DNA of 64,000 nt from Martinezella tropici (lineage in GTDB: Bacteria > Pseudomonadota > Alphaproteobacteria > Rhizobiales > Rhizobiaceae), in NCBI GenBank assembly GCA_000799755.1, contig JUHI01000008.1:62001-126000 (forward strand). Direction: 5' to 3'. The first letter of the stretch is position 1; each line of letters starts with the position of its first letter. This document shows, piece after piece, positions 1-9,309 of this stretch. A model generated the notes under the pieces. That model was not told where the DNA came from. It was given only the letters and a program-made list of their open reading frames with translations, and did no database searches. The position numbers and the translations under genes are program-made.

Positions 1-1
1 G

Positions 2-1207
2 GCTGCAACCAGGATCGCCGGCGCAGTGGTCGCCTCGGGCACGCTTGTCGTCGACAGCTATGTGAAGCCGGTAAAGCACCTGAAGGGCGGGATCGCGCGG
101 ACAATCCTCGTGAAGAATGGCAATCATGTCGCTGCAGGCCAGGTGCTCGTCCGGCTTGACGACACCCAGACCAGAGCCAATCTCTCGATCATCCGCAAGC
201 GGCTGAACGAACTCTCCGCCCGCACCGCGCGTCTGGCTGCGGAGCGTGACGGCCGGCGGGATATCGAGTTTCCGGCAGATCTGCTTTCCTCGGCCGGAAA
301 TACCGATGTCGCTTCCATTCTCTCGGGGGAGCAGCGGCTCTTTCGTGATCGCCAGGCATCGCGCGACGGTCAGAAGTCACAGCTTCACGAGCGCATTCAG
401 CAGCTCAGGCAAGAGATCGACGGTCTCGTGGCGCAGGAAGAGGGCAAGCGCCGGGAGATCGCGCTCATCGCCAAGGAGCTCGGAAGCCTCGAAGGCCTGC
501 TCAATCAGGGCATCATTTCGGCGACAAAGGTCTATTCCCTGCAGCGGGAAAGCGCATCGCTGAACGGCGATCTCGGCAATCTCGTTTCATCGGTCGCCCA
601 GACCCGGGGCAAGATCGCCGAAACCGAGCTGCAGATCCTGCAGATCGATGCCGATCACAGTTCTGAGGTTTCCGATCAACTGCGCCAGGCCGAAAGCGAC
701 AGCGGCCAGTTTGCCGAGCGCCTGATCGCCGCCGAGGACGATCTGAAACGGATCGATATCAAGGCACCGCAGGCCGGGATCGTTGACCAGCTGAGCATCC
801 ATGCCGAAGGAGCCGTCATCTCGCCGGCAGAAGCGATCCTGCAGATCGTTCCGGACAAGGACGCGCTCGTGGCGGAGCTGAAACTTCCACCGCAGGATAT
901 CGATCAGGTTGCCGTGGGGCAGGCGGTATCCTTGCGCTTTCCGGCCCTCAATCAACGGATCACGCCCGAGCTGAACGCGCATGTCGATACGATATCGGCG
1001 GATCTCGCGACGGACCAGCGTTCCGGCCAGAGCTATTATGTCGTCCGGGCAAAGGTGGTGAAGGAGGAATGGGATCGGCTGGGAGGGCTCACGCCGCTGC
1101 CCGGCATGCCGGTGGAGGCCTTCCTGCAAACGGGGGAGAGAAGCGTCCTTGCCTATCTGACGAAGCCGATGAGCGATCAGATCAGGCGGGCGTTCAGGGA
1201 GGACTAG
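2..1207 (+). CDS. HlyD-family type I secretion adaptor (PrsE-like), 5' truncated by window
   Basis: Membrane fusion (periplasmic adaptor) subunit of a type I secretion system, which joins an inner-membrane ABC exporter to an outer-membrane channel. The open frame runs into the window's left edge, so the N-terminal cytoplasmic tail and most of the membrane helix are missing; 401 residues are visible. Seen: a biotinyl/lipoyl-like half motif near the start (VKPVKHLKGG, then VKNGNHVAAGQVLVRLDD), a long central coiled coil rich in Arg, Glu and Gln, the second lipoyl half (IKAPQAGIVDQLSIHAEG) and a C-terminal beta domain (LPGMPVEAFLQTGERS). The RTX glycanase 600 bases downstream on the other strand is the kind of substrate rhizobial PrsDE systems export, which favours a PrsE-type role. 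Family is secure; the cognate exporter lies outside the window. Confidence 0.9.
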   Translation, partial: AATRIAGAVVASGTLVVDSYVKPVKHLKGGIARTILVKNGNHVAAGQVLVRLDDTQTRANLSIIRKRLNELSARTARLAAERDGRRDIEFPADLLSSAGNTDVASILSGEQRLFRDRQASRDGQKSQLHERIQQLRQEIDGLVAQEEGKRREIALIAKELGSLEGLLNQGIISATKVYSLQRESASLNGDLGNLVSSVAQTRGKIAETELQILQIDADHSSEVSDQLRQAESDSGQFAERLIAAEDDLKRIDIKAPQAGIVDQLSIHAEGAVISPAEAILQIVPDKDALVAELKLPPQDIDQVAVGQAVSLRFPALNQRITPELNAHVDTISADLATDQRSGQSYYVVRAKVVKEEWDRLGGLTPLPGMPVEAFLQTGERSVLAYLTKPMSDQIRRAFRED

Positions 1208-1331
1208 TCGATCGGGCGCAGATCGGCTGGCGCTACGGAAGCACTGTTCGCCATTGCCTGCGGCGATCATTTGCACCGGCGATGCGGCCGATGTAAATGC
1301 TCCAGCTGGTTGATTTTCGGGGAGGGACAGC

Positions 1332-1724
1332 ATGGATTGGTTCATGGGCGGTTGCCTGTGCGGCGGCGTCCGGTTTGCGGCGTCGGGGAAGCCATATCGG
1401 GTCGGCCTCTGCCATTGTCTCGATTGCCGCAAGCATCATGGCGCGCTTTTTCACGCTTCCGCGATATTTCCGCAGGACGCGGTGCGGATAGACGGTGAAA
1501 CGCGCGACTATGCCGGGCGTTTCTTCTGTCCCCGATGCGGCTCGTCCGTTTTTTCCCGAACGGCGGACGAGATCGAGATCAATCTCGGATCTCTGGATGC
1601 CCCGGACCAACTGACGCCGACATACGAACTCTGGACCATCCGTCGCGAGTCATGGCTGCCGCCGTTTCCGCTGGCAAGACACCACGAGCGTGATCGGGAC
1701 GCGACGAGCCGCTCCGAAGAGTAG
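1332..1724 (+). CDS. GFA-family (DUF636) zinc-binding protein
   Basis: Small 130-residue protein of the GFA family, named after glutathione-dependent formaldehyde-activating enzyme, although most members have no proven activity. The zinc ligand pattern is plain: CLCG near residue 9, CHCLDC near residues 29-34, and CPRC near residue 68. The start follows GGGAGGGACAGC, a good ribosome-binding site. Length is normal for the family. It stands alone between the secretion adaptor and the convergent glycanase gene, with no clear operon partner. Substrate unknown. Confidence 0.85.
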   Translation: MDWFMGGCLCGGVRFAASGKPYRVGLCHCLDCRKHHGALFHASAIFPQDAVRIDGETRDYAGRFFCPRCGSSVFSRTADEIEINLGSLDAPDQLTPTYELWTIRRESWLPPFPLARHHERDRDATSRSEE

Positions 1725-1797
1725 ATCGGCGCGTCACGTCTCCGTCTGGTCAAATTCGTCCGGAGCGCCTGTTTCGGCGCAATCATTCGGGAATCGG

Positions 1798-3234
1798 TCA
1801 GATGTGCCAATCGGTTGTATGCGCGGTCTGGGATGAAGCGGCGAGTTGGGCGGCATGATCATCAAGGGAGTAAGCCTTGATGTAATCGATCTTCATCTCG
1901 GAGCCGTTCGGCAGGCCGTCCGTGGGGGTGCCGGCGACGCCGCCGACAGCAAGGTCGACGAGCATGTACATCGGCCCGTGCATATCGGCTGGCGTATCGG
2001 CATGGGCGACGGCAACATCGTCGAAATACCAGACGATCTGATCCTTGTCCCAGAGCACGCCGTAATTATGGAAGCCGTCCGTGCTTGGCACCTCCACCGG
2101 GATTGAATCCATCGTGTGTTCGCCGGTGGCGTTCGAATGAACAGTCACGTTGACGGTGTTGGGATTTTGCCCGCGCATCTCCACCACGTCGAGTTCCGGC
2201 GGCCAGGAGCCATCCTCCGGCAATAGCCAGAAAGCCGGCCATACGCCCTGGTTGTGCGGCATCTCCGCCCGCATTTCAAAATAGCCGTAGGTCTGCGAGA
2301 AGGTGGAATGGGTGGTCAGAATGCCCGACGTATAATCATGGTTCTCTACGATCGATTTCAGCGCGTCCGGCGTTTGCTTCGCCGTGATGGTCAAAACTCC
2401 GTCTGAGACCGAAAACGGATTGACCGCAGCCGTCGGAGCGTAGGATGGATTGATATACCATTGCAGCTCGTCATTGAGGCTGCTGCCCTTGTCCGGCGCC
2501 CAGGAATATTTCGCATCCCAGGTGCCCTGCGTGCCCTCATGCAGGGAGAGCGTATTAAAATCGTCCGAAAATGTCTGCGTCAGCGACGACCGGTCGAGCC
2601 CGAGCTGGAACTGGTCTTCATGCAGATCGGAGACGGTCTTGTTGGCGAAGACCAGGCTTTCGCCGTTGCCGAGATCGAGCCGGACATTGGCGCCTTCCTG
2701 GGTGGAATGGCTGAGAACCTGATCGAAGGAGGTCAGGCCATATTGGTTGAGCCTGACCTTGTCGTCATCGCTGAAATCGGTGATGAGGTCGCTGCCATTG
2801 CCCTTGGTGACGATGAAGGTATCGGCCCCGCCGCCGCCCGTCAGCACGTCGTTTCCGGCGCCGCCGTCGATGGTCTGGCTGCCGCTGCCGCCAATTATGA
2901 TGTTGTCGGCATCATTGCCATAGGCATGACGGTTGTCGCCCGTGACTGTGAGATTTTCGAAGTTTTCGGGCAGGGTGTAATCCATCCAGGTGATGATGGT
3001 ATCCGTGCCGGCATTGGGCGCCTCATAGGCATGATTGAGGCTGGAATAGAGATAATAGATGTCGTCGCCGGTGCCGCCCATCATCGTCACGTTGACGGAA
3101 GCGTCGCCCCACATGGAGTCGTTGCCATCCGTGCCGTAGAGCACGGGTCCGGAGCCGGTGGCGGAAAAGAAACCCGTCGACGTGTCGCTATAGTAAAGTG
3201 GCTGTCCAAGGGCATTCAAAACTGAATTGGGCAT
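1798..3234 (-). CDS. Secreted RTX-type GH16 beta-glucanase (ExsH/PlyA-like export class)
   Basis: Predicted extracellular endo-beta-glycanase of 478 residues. The N-terminal part (about residues 30-190) carries RTX calcium-binding nonapeptides such as GTDGNDSMWG, GGTGDDIYY, GGSGSQTIDGGAGND and LTGGGGADTF. The C-terminal part (about 230-460) is a glycoside hydrolase 16 domain with the catalytic signature ELDVVE (E-x-D-x-x-E) at about residues 347-352. There is no Sec signal, as expected for type I export. Family knowledge: rhizobial GH16 enzymes of this class trim succinoglycan-like exopolysaccharide or mixed-linkage glucan, exported by PrsDE. An adaptor gene of that system lies close by. RTX repeats before the catalytic domain, rather than after it, is a less common order. 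Exact polysaccharide substrate is inferred. Confidence 0.9.
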   Translation of the reverse strand: MPNSVLNALGQPLYYSDTSTGFFSATGSGPVLYGTDGNDSMWGDASVNVTMMGGTGDDIYYLYSSLNHAYEAPNAGTDTIITWMDYTLPENFENLTVTGDNRHAYGNDADNIIIGGSGSQTIDGGAGNDVLTGGGGADTFIVTKGNGSDLITDFSDDDKVRLNQYGLTSFDQVLSHSTQEGANVRLDLGNGESLVFANKTVSDLHEDQFQLGLDRSSLTQTFSDDFNTLSLHEGTQGTWDAKYSWAPDKGSSLNDELQWYINPSYAPTAAVNPFSVSDGVLTITAKQTPDALKSIVENHDYTSGILTTHSTFSQTYGYFEMRAEMPHNQGVWPAFWLLPEDGSWPPELDVVEMRGQNPNTVNVTVHSNATGEHTMDSIPVEVPSTDGFHNYGVLWDKDQIVWYFDDVAVAHADTPADMHGPMYMLVDLAVGGVAGTPTDGLPNGSEMKIDYIKAYSLDDHAAQLAASSQTAHTTDWHI

Positions 3235-3403
3235 GGGAATCCTCTTCCTTCGTGCCGGACGACCTCCTCCACAGACCTAATATTTCTCCCCGCTCATATG
3301 GGTCACATAGCGTGCTTTGTTTTTCTGCCCACCCCTGACGGCAAGTTTTTTCGCCGCTGCGGCGCCGCAGCGATCGACTCCAGCGGCGAGCACAGATCAT
3401 GGG

Positions 3404-3433
3404 GCGGAAACGCGGTTGTTCACCGCGTCTCCG
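3404..3433 (-). terminator. Possible terminator hairpin after the ProX-like gene
   Basis: Inverted repeat ACGCGGT / ACCGCGT (3409-3415 with 3422-3428), 6-base loop, lying about 15 bases past the stop codon of the ProX-like gene on the minus strand. The stem can be extended by GGA/TCC with one mismatch. No T-run follows, so it may act only as an mRNA-stabilising hairpin. Confidence 0.35.
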
Positions 3434-3443
3434 CGTTTGAAAT

Positions 3444-4439
3444 TTAGAGGGAGGCCTTTACCTTGGCCGCAACGTCCGGACTGACCCATGTCGTCCAGAT
3501 GTCCGCGTGGTTCTTCAGGAAATAGCGCGCGGTATCTTCGTTGGTGCCCTGGTTGTCCGTCTGCCAGGCAAGGATGCTGTTGACCAGATCGTTCGACCAC
3601 TTCCGCTTCTTCAGATAGTCCATGGCCACCCCGGCCTGGTCGGCGAATTTTTTGGTGACGACGGTATAGACTTCCGAGACGGGATAGGAATTCACCTTCG
3701 GATTGGCGCAATCGATCACCGAGGTGCAGGCGTCCCATTCGGCCTTGTCATGCGGCACGCCGAAGGAGAGGCGCACCATCGGATACTTGCCGAGGATGGC
3801 CGTCGGCGACCAGTAATAGCCGAGCCAGCCGGTCTTCTTTTCGAAGGCGTTGGCAATCGTGCCGTCAAGCGCGGCGGCAGAGCCGGTCTCGACGATCTCG
3901 AAACCCTTCTTCTCGCCATCGAGAGCCCGGAAGAGATTGCCGAGCGACGCCTGGCACTGCCAGCCGGGCGGGCAGTTGTAGATGACGCCCTTCTTCGGAT
4001 CGTCCGAGGCGGGGAAGAGCTCCGGATGGTCGAGCGCCTGTTGCACGGTCTTGATATCCGGGTGGGCGTCGGCGAGGAACTTTGGAATCCACCAGCCATC
4101 CTGGCCGCCGTCGGACAGGATGCCGGCCGCGACTACGAGCTTGCCTTCGGAAACCGCCTTATCCAGCGGCGTGCGCACCGCATTGATCCAGAGTTCCGGC
4201 GCGACGTCGGGCTGGCCCTTTTCGTTCATCGAGGTGAAGGTCGGCAGCGTATCGCCTGTCACGAGTTCGACCGAGCAGCCATAGCCTTCCTGGAGGATGA
4301 TCTTGTCGACATTGGCCGCGACGCCGGCCGACGCCCAGTTCATTTCGGCGATCGAGACCGAGCCGCAATCGGCATATGCGGCGCCGGCGAAGGTATAGAG
4401 TGCTGCGGCGAAGACGGCGGCAGCAATATGCTTCTTCAT
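3444..4439 (-). CDS. Glycine betaine/proline ABC transporter substrate-binding protein (ProX/OpuAC-like)
   Basis: Periplasmic binding protein of 331 residues for quaternary ammonium compounds. The chosen start (4439) has GGAGGTCTTAC just before it and gives a clean Sec signal peptide (MKKHIAAAVFAAALYTFAGAAYA). The mature part begins CGSVSIAEMNWASAGVAANVDKIIL, the usual OpuAC opening. Trp-rich segments (WWIPKFL, GWLGYYWSP) fit an aromatic box for the trimethylammonium group, and paired Cys appear at CPPGWQC and CTSVIDC. An upstream in-frame extension to 4553 lacks a ribosome-binding site. The ATPase and permease are not adjacent, so it is either an orphan binding protein or its partners lie elsewhere. 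Confidence 0.88.
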   Translation of the reverse strand: MKKHIAAAVFAAALYTFAGAAYADCGSVSIAEMNWASAGVAANVDKIILQEGYGCSVELVTGDTLPTFTSMNEKGQPDVAPELWINAVRTPLDKAVSEGKLVVAAGILSDGGQDGWWIPKFLADAHPDIKTVQQALDHPELFPASDDPKKGVIYNCPPGWQCQASLGNLFRALDGEKKGFEIVETGSAAALDGTIANAFEKKTGWLGYYWSPTAILGKYPMVRLSFGVPHDKAEWDACTSVIDCANPKVNSYPVSEVYTVVTKKFADQAGVAMDYLKKRKWSNDLVNSILAWQTDNQGTNEDTARYFLKNHADIWTTWVSPDVAAKVKASL

Positions 4440-4919
4440 GTAAGACCTCCAGGTCCTGATGTTGCTGTTGTCGAAGGATGTCGAGGGCGACCCGGTCGCC
4501 TTTTCCTTCGCTCTTGCGATACCCCGAGGCGCGTGACGGCGGCGTTGGAGCAACCGCGCTCAATTGGAAGCGGTCGGGACGCAATTGGATTACTGCCACA
4601 GCGCCCGCATGGCCATGTGTTAGCGAGATGAAGTTTCGGGTTTTCCCACAGGAAATGACCGAAGACGACGGGTTTCAAGCTGACGTTGCACCGGGTAGGG
4701 ACGCCGGCAGGTGCTGCTGTGTCGCCGTCAAATCGAAGTGCCGTCAGCATCTGCGACTCGAATTGATCCATCGCTATGGCGGCGGCATCAAAGCTCTTGC
4801 CGTTTGCAGGCCTCAATGGCGATGCGCTCACGCGCACAGTCGTTTCTGCTTCTCGCAGCTATTGCCTTCGACGCGTTCGAGGATACATCGCAGTGTGTTG
4901 AAGCAATCGGGAGTTTCAT
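4440..4919. other. 480-base divergent intergenic region
   Basis: Lies between the start of the ProX-like gene (-) and the small exported protein gene (+). It must hold both promoters. The only clear signals are the two ribosome-binding sites at its ends. Open frames inside it have no ribosome-binding site and no recognisable domain. I see no convincing operator. Confidence 0.5.
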
Positions 4920-5300
4920 ATGCGGAAGATCATTCTGACCGGCATCGTGGCATTCGGATTTGCCGCGCCGGGCTATGCACAGGTATCAAACGACCAGATG
5001 GAAATGGCCTATAATTCGGCACGCAATCAGCTCGGTCTGCTGAAATACTGCCAGAATGCCGGCCATATCGATGGGGATGCCGTCGACATCCAGACGAAAA
5101 TGATCGCTCTCATTCCGGCGCCTTCGGACACGGCAAAGGGCGATGAGGCGCAACAAGAGGGTGAAAAGGGCAAGATCTCCGCCATGGGCGTGAATCAGGA
5201 CATTGCCGCTGTGACGAAGGCGCAGAACGTCACCGAAAAGCAGTTCTGCGAGACTGTCGCAAACGCCGTGAAACAGGCTGGCGCACAATTGCCAAAATAA
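4920..5300 (+). CDS. Small exported protein with one likely disulfide, function unknown
   Basis: 126 residues. A short Sec signal peptide (MRKIILTGIVAFGFAAPGYA) is followed by a helical mature part that contains two cysteines, in KYCQNAG and QFCETVA, which could form a disulfide. The middle is acidic and Gln/Lys rich (DEAQQEGEKGK). Related short rhizobial proteins are sometimes labelled 'pore-forming ESAT-6 family' in databases; I cannot confirm that link from sequence alone. Translation starts at the ATG that follows TCGGGAGTTTC. It is a single-gene unit with 125 bases before the next convergent gene. Confidence 0.7.
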   Translation: MRKIILTGIVAFGFAAPGYAQVSNDQMEMAYNSARNQLGLLKYCQNAGHIDGDAVDIQTKMIALIPAPSDTAKGDEAQQEGEKGKISAMGVNQDIAAVTKAQNVTEKQFCETVANAVKQAGAQLPK

Positions 5301-5426
5301 GACGCAAAGCCGCGGCGGCCGACACCGGCGCAGCTCACGCGTCCCGTTGCAATGGATAGCCCGGATAGCGACATCCGGGCATCCCTGTCCTCGACAGTTA
5401 TTTTGGCGCGAACGAGTCTCCGAAAA

Positions 5427-6035
5427 CTACCACGCGCCAGCAAGCGGATTTCCGATGAGCGGTACCGTATTGGATTTGCCGTTCCGATCGCGAACGGTGA
5501 TGGATGGCTGCATCATTTTGGGAGATTTGCGGAACCAGTTTGCGGCAACGGTCGCGAGGTCTCCGATCATTGTATGCTTGCGCCAATCCGCAAAACGCCG
5601 ACTCATCGCTTCCGGCTCGGAACGATAGAAGAAATCTCCGGATTGGCGGAGATCGTTGATGGATTGCGCCATTGACGACAGGGGCCGCTGAAACATCTTC
5701 GAGTGAGCTATCAGGCCCGGTGCTGTCTCCGTAAACGCCGGGGCCATGAAGTCGATCGCCCATCCCTCTGCTTCGACCCAGCAATGGAAGTTTTCACCCG
5801 CTCCGGAGACGTAGCCGTCGTCGCGCCGGTCGGCGAAAAGTATGAGTTTTCCTTCAAGATTGTAAGCGGCGAGACCGCCCTGCGGCTTTGCCTTGACCTT
5901 GAAGTGATGCTCGAGAATGAAGGCGCCGAACGTGCTGAAATACATGGAAGCCGTGGCGGGATCAGCGTTTTCGTTGATCAGCAGGCTATTGATGACCCGA
6001 TAAATCCGATGATAGTCGCTTTGCTTGATCAGCAT
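5427..6035 (-). CDS. DUF2026-like protein (possible cysteine-protease/NAT-like fold)
   Basis: 202-residue soluble protein with no signal peptide or membrane segment. The segment FHCWVEAEGWAIDFMAPAF resembles the His/Asp part of a papain- or transglutaminase-like site, and the whole layout fits my recollection of DUF2026 proteins, whose biochemical role is not established. The start (MLIKQSDYHRIYRV) matches how the family usually begins. The gene is monocistronic: convergent with the small exported protein and about 200 bases from the cytochrome gene's stop. The fold assignment is tentative. Confidence 0.6.
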   Translation of the reverse strand: MLIKQSDYHRIYRVINSLLINENADPATASMYFSTFGAFILEHHFKVKAKPQGGLAAYNLEGKLILFADRRDDGYVSGAGENFHCWVEAEGWAIDFMAPAFTETAPGLIAHSKMFQRPLSSMAQSINDLRQSGDFFYRSEPEAMSRRFADWRKHTMIGDLATVAANWFRKSPKMMQPSITVRDRNGKSNTVPLIGNPLAGAW

Positions 6036-6231
6036 GACCCTTGACCCTGAAATCCATTTTGCCTGCGCCTCCTCGTATTGGAGGGCGGCTGCGATGTAAA
6101 CGGCGCCTTTGGTTGTTTAGCCGGAGAACGGCTTCTTGCTGATGCGCGCTCTCCAGCCGTCCGCATGGCGGATCTATTGCCGTCTCGCCTGTGCTTTTCA
6201 AGGCGTCGAACTGTCCGCCTCTCGTTCCAAT

Positions 6232-7659
6232 TCAGGCGTGGCCTTCGCTCTCAGAGCCTCGTCTGTAAAACGTCGCCAGAAGGATCAGCAGCAGAAGTGT
6301 GAGAATAGCTGCCACGATTGCCGGCAGAATGTAAGGCTGCAACAGGGCGAGAAGCGGCGCGGGACCGCCCGTCCGGGCAATCGTCACGTCTTGCTGTGTC
6401 ACGCGTGCATTCGGATTGCCGTAGCTGGTGAGGACATAATTGGCGATGTCCGCGATCTGCCTGTCCGTGAGAGGCGTGACATAGGATTGCGCCCCGAAGC
6501 CGGGCATCAGCACGCTTTGGCCATTTGCATCGCGCTCGACACCGTAGAGGATTGCCGCCACCAAATTGGCCGGGTTGGACGCGCCGGTCGCGGTGTTGTG
6601 TATCAGGGAAGGGTAGGCCTGGTTGTCGCTGCCGCCGCCATCCGGCTGGTGGCAGCTTGCGCAATAACCGCTGTAGAGCTCGGCGCCGCTGCGCAAACTA
6701 TCCGCCTCGGTCGGCACATAGCTGCCGCGAATGACGGCCTCGTCAGACTTCGGTGCCCCGAAACCCTGCGCCGGCGTCGTGTCGGCGGTGTTGCGCACAG
6801 GCGGTACACTCTTGAGATAGACGGCCAGAGCCTTCAAGTCGCTGTCGGGCAGATATTGCAGGCTATTCTGGACGGCCTCGGCCATCCCGCCGGCTGCCTG
6901 TGCCTTGCCCGCGACATGGCCGGTATGAAAGTAGGCGACGAGCTCTTCCGTGCTCCAGCCGCCAATGCCGCTCACCGGATCGGAGGTGATGTTGGGCGCG
7001 TACCAAGCTCCGACAGAGCCGCCCGTCAGATAGGCGGATGCGCTCTGGCCCATGAGAATCCCGCGTGGCGTGTGGCAGGAGCCGCAGTGGCCAAGCGCAT
7101 CCGCGAGATAGGCGCCGCGATTGAGCTCGGCGCTGCGGCTGGCATCGGGCGTGAATGGCTTGCCGCCCGCATAGAGAAGGTTCCATCCCGCCATGGCGAT
7201 GCGCATGTTGAAGGGGAAGGGCAGTGCTGTCCGTTCCTTCGGGGTATCGTCAACTGGGGCAACGCCATGCATGAAATAGGCGTAGAGCGCCTGCATGTCT
7301 TCGTCGGTGATGCCCGCATAGGCGTCATAGGGCATGGCCGGATAAAGATGCGCGCCGTCCTTGCGTATTCCCTGGCGAACCGCGCGGGCGAATTCGGCCT
7401 CGCTGTAATCGCCGATGCCGGCGCTTTTCGACGGTGTGATATTGGAGGAGTAGATCGTCCCGAGGGGCGACGCGATGCCGTAGCCGCCTGCGAAAGGTTT
7501 GCCTGTTTTCGGAGCCGTGTGGCAGGCCATGCAGTCGGCGGCCGTGGCGACGCCCTTGCCCTTTTCCACCAGAGCCTGAAGATCGTCGGCACGTGCTTCC
7601 GCCGAAAGCACCAGCAAGGCCGCGGTAACGAGCAGGGGGATATGTTTGAGCGGCTTCAT
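6232..7659 (-). CDS. Tri-haem cytochrome c subunit of FAD sugar/polyol dehydrogenase complex
   Basis: 475-residue membrane-anchored cytochrome c that takes electrons from the flavoprotein and passes them to ubiquinone or an oxidase. Three CxxCH haem sites are visible: CMACH, CGSCH and CASCH, in three cytochrome c domains. It has a Sec signal peptide (MKPLKHIPLLVTAALLVLSAEARA) and one C-terminal membrane helix (ILPAIVAAILTLLLLILLA). The ATG at 7659 is only two bases after the flavoprotein stop, so it is translated in the same operon; the longer upstream frame is not used. Homologues are FdhC/SldC/gluconate-dehydrogenase cytochromes. Acts on the periplasmic face of the inner membrane. Confidence 0.92.
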   Translation of the reverse strand: MKPLKHIPLLVTAALLVLSAEARADDLQALVEKGKGVATAADCMACHTAPKTGKPFAGGYGIASPLGTIYSSNITPSKSAGIGDYSEAEFARAVRQGIRKDGAHLYPAMPYDAYAGITDEDMQALYAYFMHGVAPVDDTPKERTALPFPFNMRIAMAGWNLLYAGGKPFTPDASRSAELNRGAYLADALGHCGSCHTPRGILMGQSASAYLTGGSVGAWYAPNITSDPVSGIGGWSTEELVAYFHTGHVAGKAQAAGGMAEAVQNSLQYLPDSDLKALAVYLKSVPPVRNTADTTPAQGFGAPKSDEAVIRGSYVPTEADSLRSGAELYSGYCASCHQPDGGGSDNQAYPSLIHNTATGASNPANLVAAILYGVERDANGQSVLMPGFGAQSYVTPLTDRQIADIANYVLTSYGNPNARVTQQDVTIARTGGPAPLLALLQPYILPAIVAAILTLLLLILLATFYRRGSESEGHA

Positions 7660-7661
7660 CG

Positions 7662-9308
7662 TCAGGCCCTCAGCTGCTTCGAAATGTCGTCCGCCGCCTT
7701 GATCCCCAGAGCCGCCATGGTGAGGGTGGAATTGACGACGCTCGCCGAGGGTATGGCGCCGCCGCCCGGAATCCACAGGTTCGGGTGGTCGTGCGCCCGA
7801 CAGTTGCCGTCAACAACGGAATCCTTCGGGTCGGAGCCCATGATGCAGCCGCCCATGATATGGTTGTTGGCGTTGAGTGCCGTGGTGATGTTGAGATCGG
7901 TCGCCTGAAACAGCCCGGCAATCTCCTTGAGCTGCGTCACCGCCGCGTCATAGCCTTTGTGGACGTAGTCGCCGACATCGTAATAGACGTCCGGGCAGGG
8001 AATGCCGTGCGGATCGACACGTGTCTTGCTGAGGGTGACGCGGTTTTTCGGATCGGGCAGCGGTTCCAGGCTGATGGACAGATCGACGCCGTGGATCGTC
8101 TGCTTGCGGATCTCTGCGTCCAGCTCGGCGCCGACCAGGCCCTTCTTCAGTGCCGCCGACGTCGCGGACGTGACCTGGGTGATATTGTTCAGGATCATCT
8201 TGTTGGCGGAATATTGCGAGCGGAAGGCGCCATCGCGCGGGCCGACGAGACAGCTCGATTGCGCCGGACCGCGTCCGATCCACAGGGGTTCCGCCGCCTG
8301 GAAGAAGCAATGAAAGCCGGAATGATCCATCATATTGCGCCCGACCTGATCGGACGAGTTGGCTATGCCGGCCGGATTGCGCCCGTTGGCGGCAGCCAAA
8401 AGCAGACGGGGGGATTCCAGCGAATTGCAGGCGATCACGAAGGCCTCGGCGGTCGCCTTATGTGAATTGTGCTGGTTGTCGTACCAGTAAACGGCAGTGA
8501 CGCGGTTGTTCTCGTCGGTATCGATCCTGTAGACGACCGATTCTGCGAGTACCAATGCACCCTTTGCTTCCGCAGACTGCACGGAATGGATGCCGTTATA
8601 CATCGCGCCGATCGGACAGATGGGCTGACAGTTGTTGTTGCCGCAGCAGGTCGGCCGTCCGTTCCAGGGTCTGGTGCTGCGCGCCTGTGGGATCGGCACC
8701 GAGCGGTAGCCGTGCGCGTTCACCACTTCGGCAAAGCGCTTGTCGCCATAGCTCCATGGCACCATGTCCATGGGATATGGCTTGCTGCGCTCGGAGGGCG
8801 ATTGCAGCGCCGGATCGTTCGGCCCGGCCACGCCCATGGCCTCCTCGGCGCGCACATAATAGGGTTCAAGCTCATCATAGCTGATCGGCCAGTCGCGGCC
8901 GACGCCATAGGCGGAGCGCATTTTCAAGTCCACCGGCAGATGTCGCCAGCTCGATGCCGCCCAATGCCAGGTGGTGCCACCGACGGTCTTGAGGTAGCCC
9001 TGCTTGAAGCCCTTTCCGTCGGGACCATCGAGGCCGACATAGTTGTTTTCCGGCCAGTAAAGCGGTGCAGGAGCCCATTTGGATTGCGGATAGAGCCCCT
9101 GGAAATCCGAACCAGCGCGGTTGGCGAAAGGCATGTTGCGCCAGTTTTCGACCGCCTGCGCGCGCTCGATGCGAAGCCCGGCGTCAAGCACCAGCACCGC
9201 GCGGCCCTCGCCGGCGAGCTCATCCGCAATCAGCGCGCCCACGACCCCTGATCCCACGATGACGACATCCGCCGTGGCGTCGCCGCCCTTGAATACTGGA
9301 GACTTCAT
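7662..9308 (-). CDS. GMC-family flavoprotein, large subunit of membrane-bound sugar/polyol dehydrogenase
   Basis: 548-residue FAD enzyme. N-terminal dinucleotide fold (VVIVGSGVVGALIADELAGEG), GMC-type middle (WPISYDELEPYYVRAEE) and C-terminal signatures (NHIMGGCIMG with the catalytic His, then LWIPGGGAIPSASVVNSTLT). A Cys-rich stretch (CCGNNNCQPICPIGAMYNG) is typical of the fructose/gluconate/sorbitol dehydrogenase group and binds a 3Fe-4S cluster in relatives of this type. It lacks its own signal peptide and would be exported with the Tat small subunit. The start follows the small-subunit stop by one base. Substrate could be fructose, gluconate, sorbitol or another polyol; sequence alone does not decide. 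Confidence 0.92.
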   Translation of the reverse strand: MKSPVFKGGDATADVVIVGSGVVGALIADELAGEGRAVLVLDAGLRIERAQAVENWRNMPFANRAGSDFQGLYPQSKWAPAPLYWPENNYVGLDGPDGKGFKQGYLKTVGGTTWHWAASSWRHLPVDLKMRSAYGVGRDWPISYDELEPYYVRAEEAMGVAGPNDPALQSPSERSKPYPMDMVPWSYGDKRFAEVVNAHGYRSVPIPQARSTRPWNGRPTCCGNNNCQPICPIGAMYNGIHSVQSAEAKGALVLAESVVYRIDTDENNRVTAVYWYDNQHNSHKATAEAFVIACNSLESPRLLLAAANGRNPAGIANSSDQVGRNMMDHSGFHCFFQAAEPLWIGRGPAQSSCLVGPRDGAFRSQYSANKMILNNITQVTSATSAALKKGLVGAELDAEIRKQTIHGVDLSISLEPLPDPKNRVTLSKTRVDPHGIPCPDVYYDVGDYVHKGYDAAVTQLKEIAGLFQATDLNITTALNANNHIMGGCIMGSDPKDSVVDGNCRAHDHPNLWIPGGGAIPSASVVNSTLTMAALGIKAADDISKQLRA

Positions 9309-9309
9309 C

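Noticed and set aside
587..1432. 281-codon minus-strand frame opposite the HlyD-like gene
   Set aside because: Antisense to a well-supported membrane fusion protein and runs into the GFA gene.
6136..7908. 590-codon plus-strand frame opposite the cytochrome c gene
   Set aside because: The minus strand encodes a clear tri-haem cytochrome with a signal peptide. The plus frame has no domain and is a high-GC antisense artefact.
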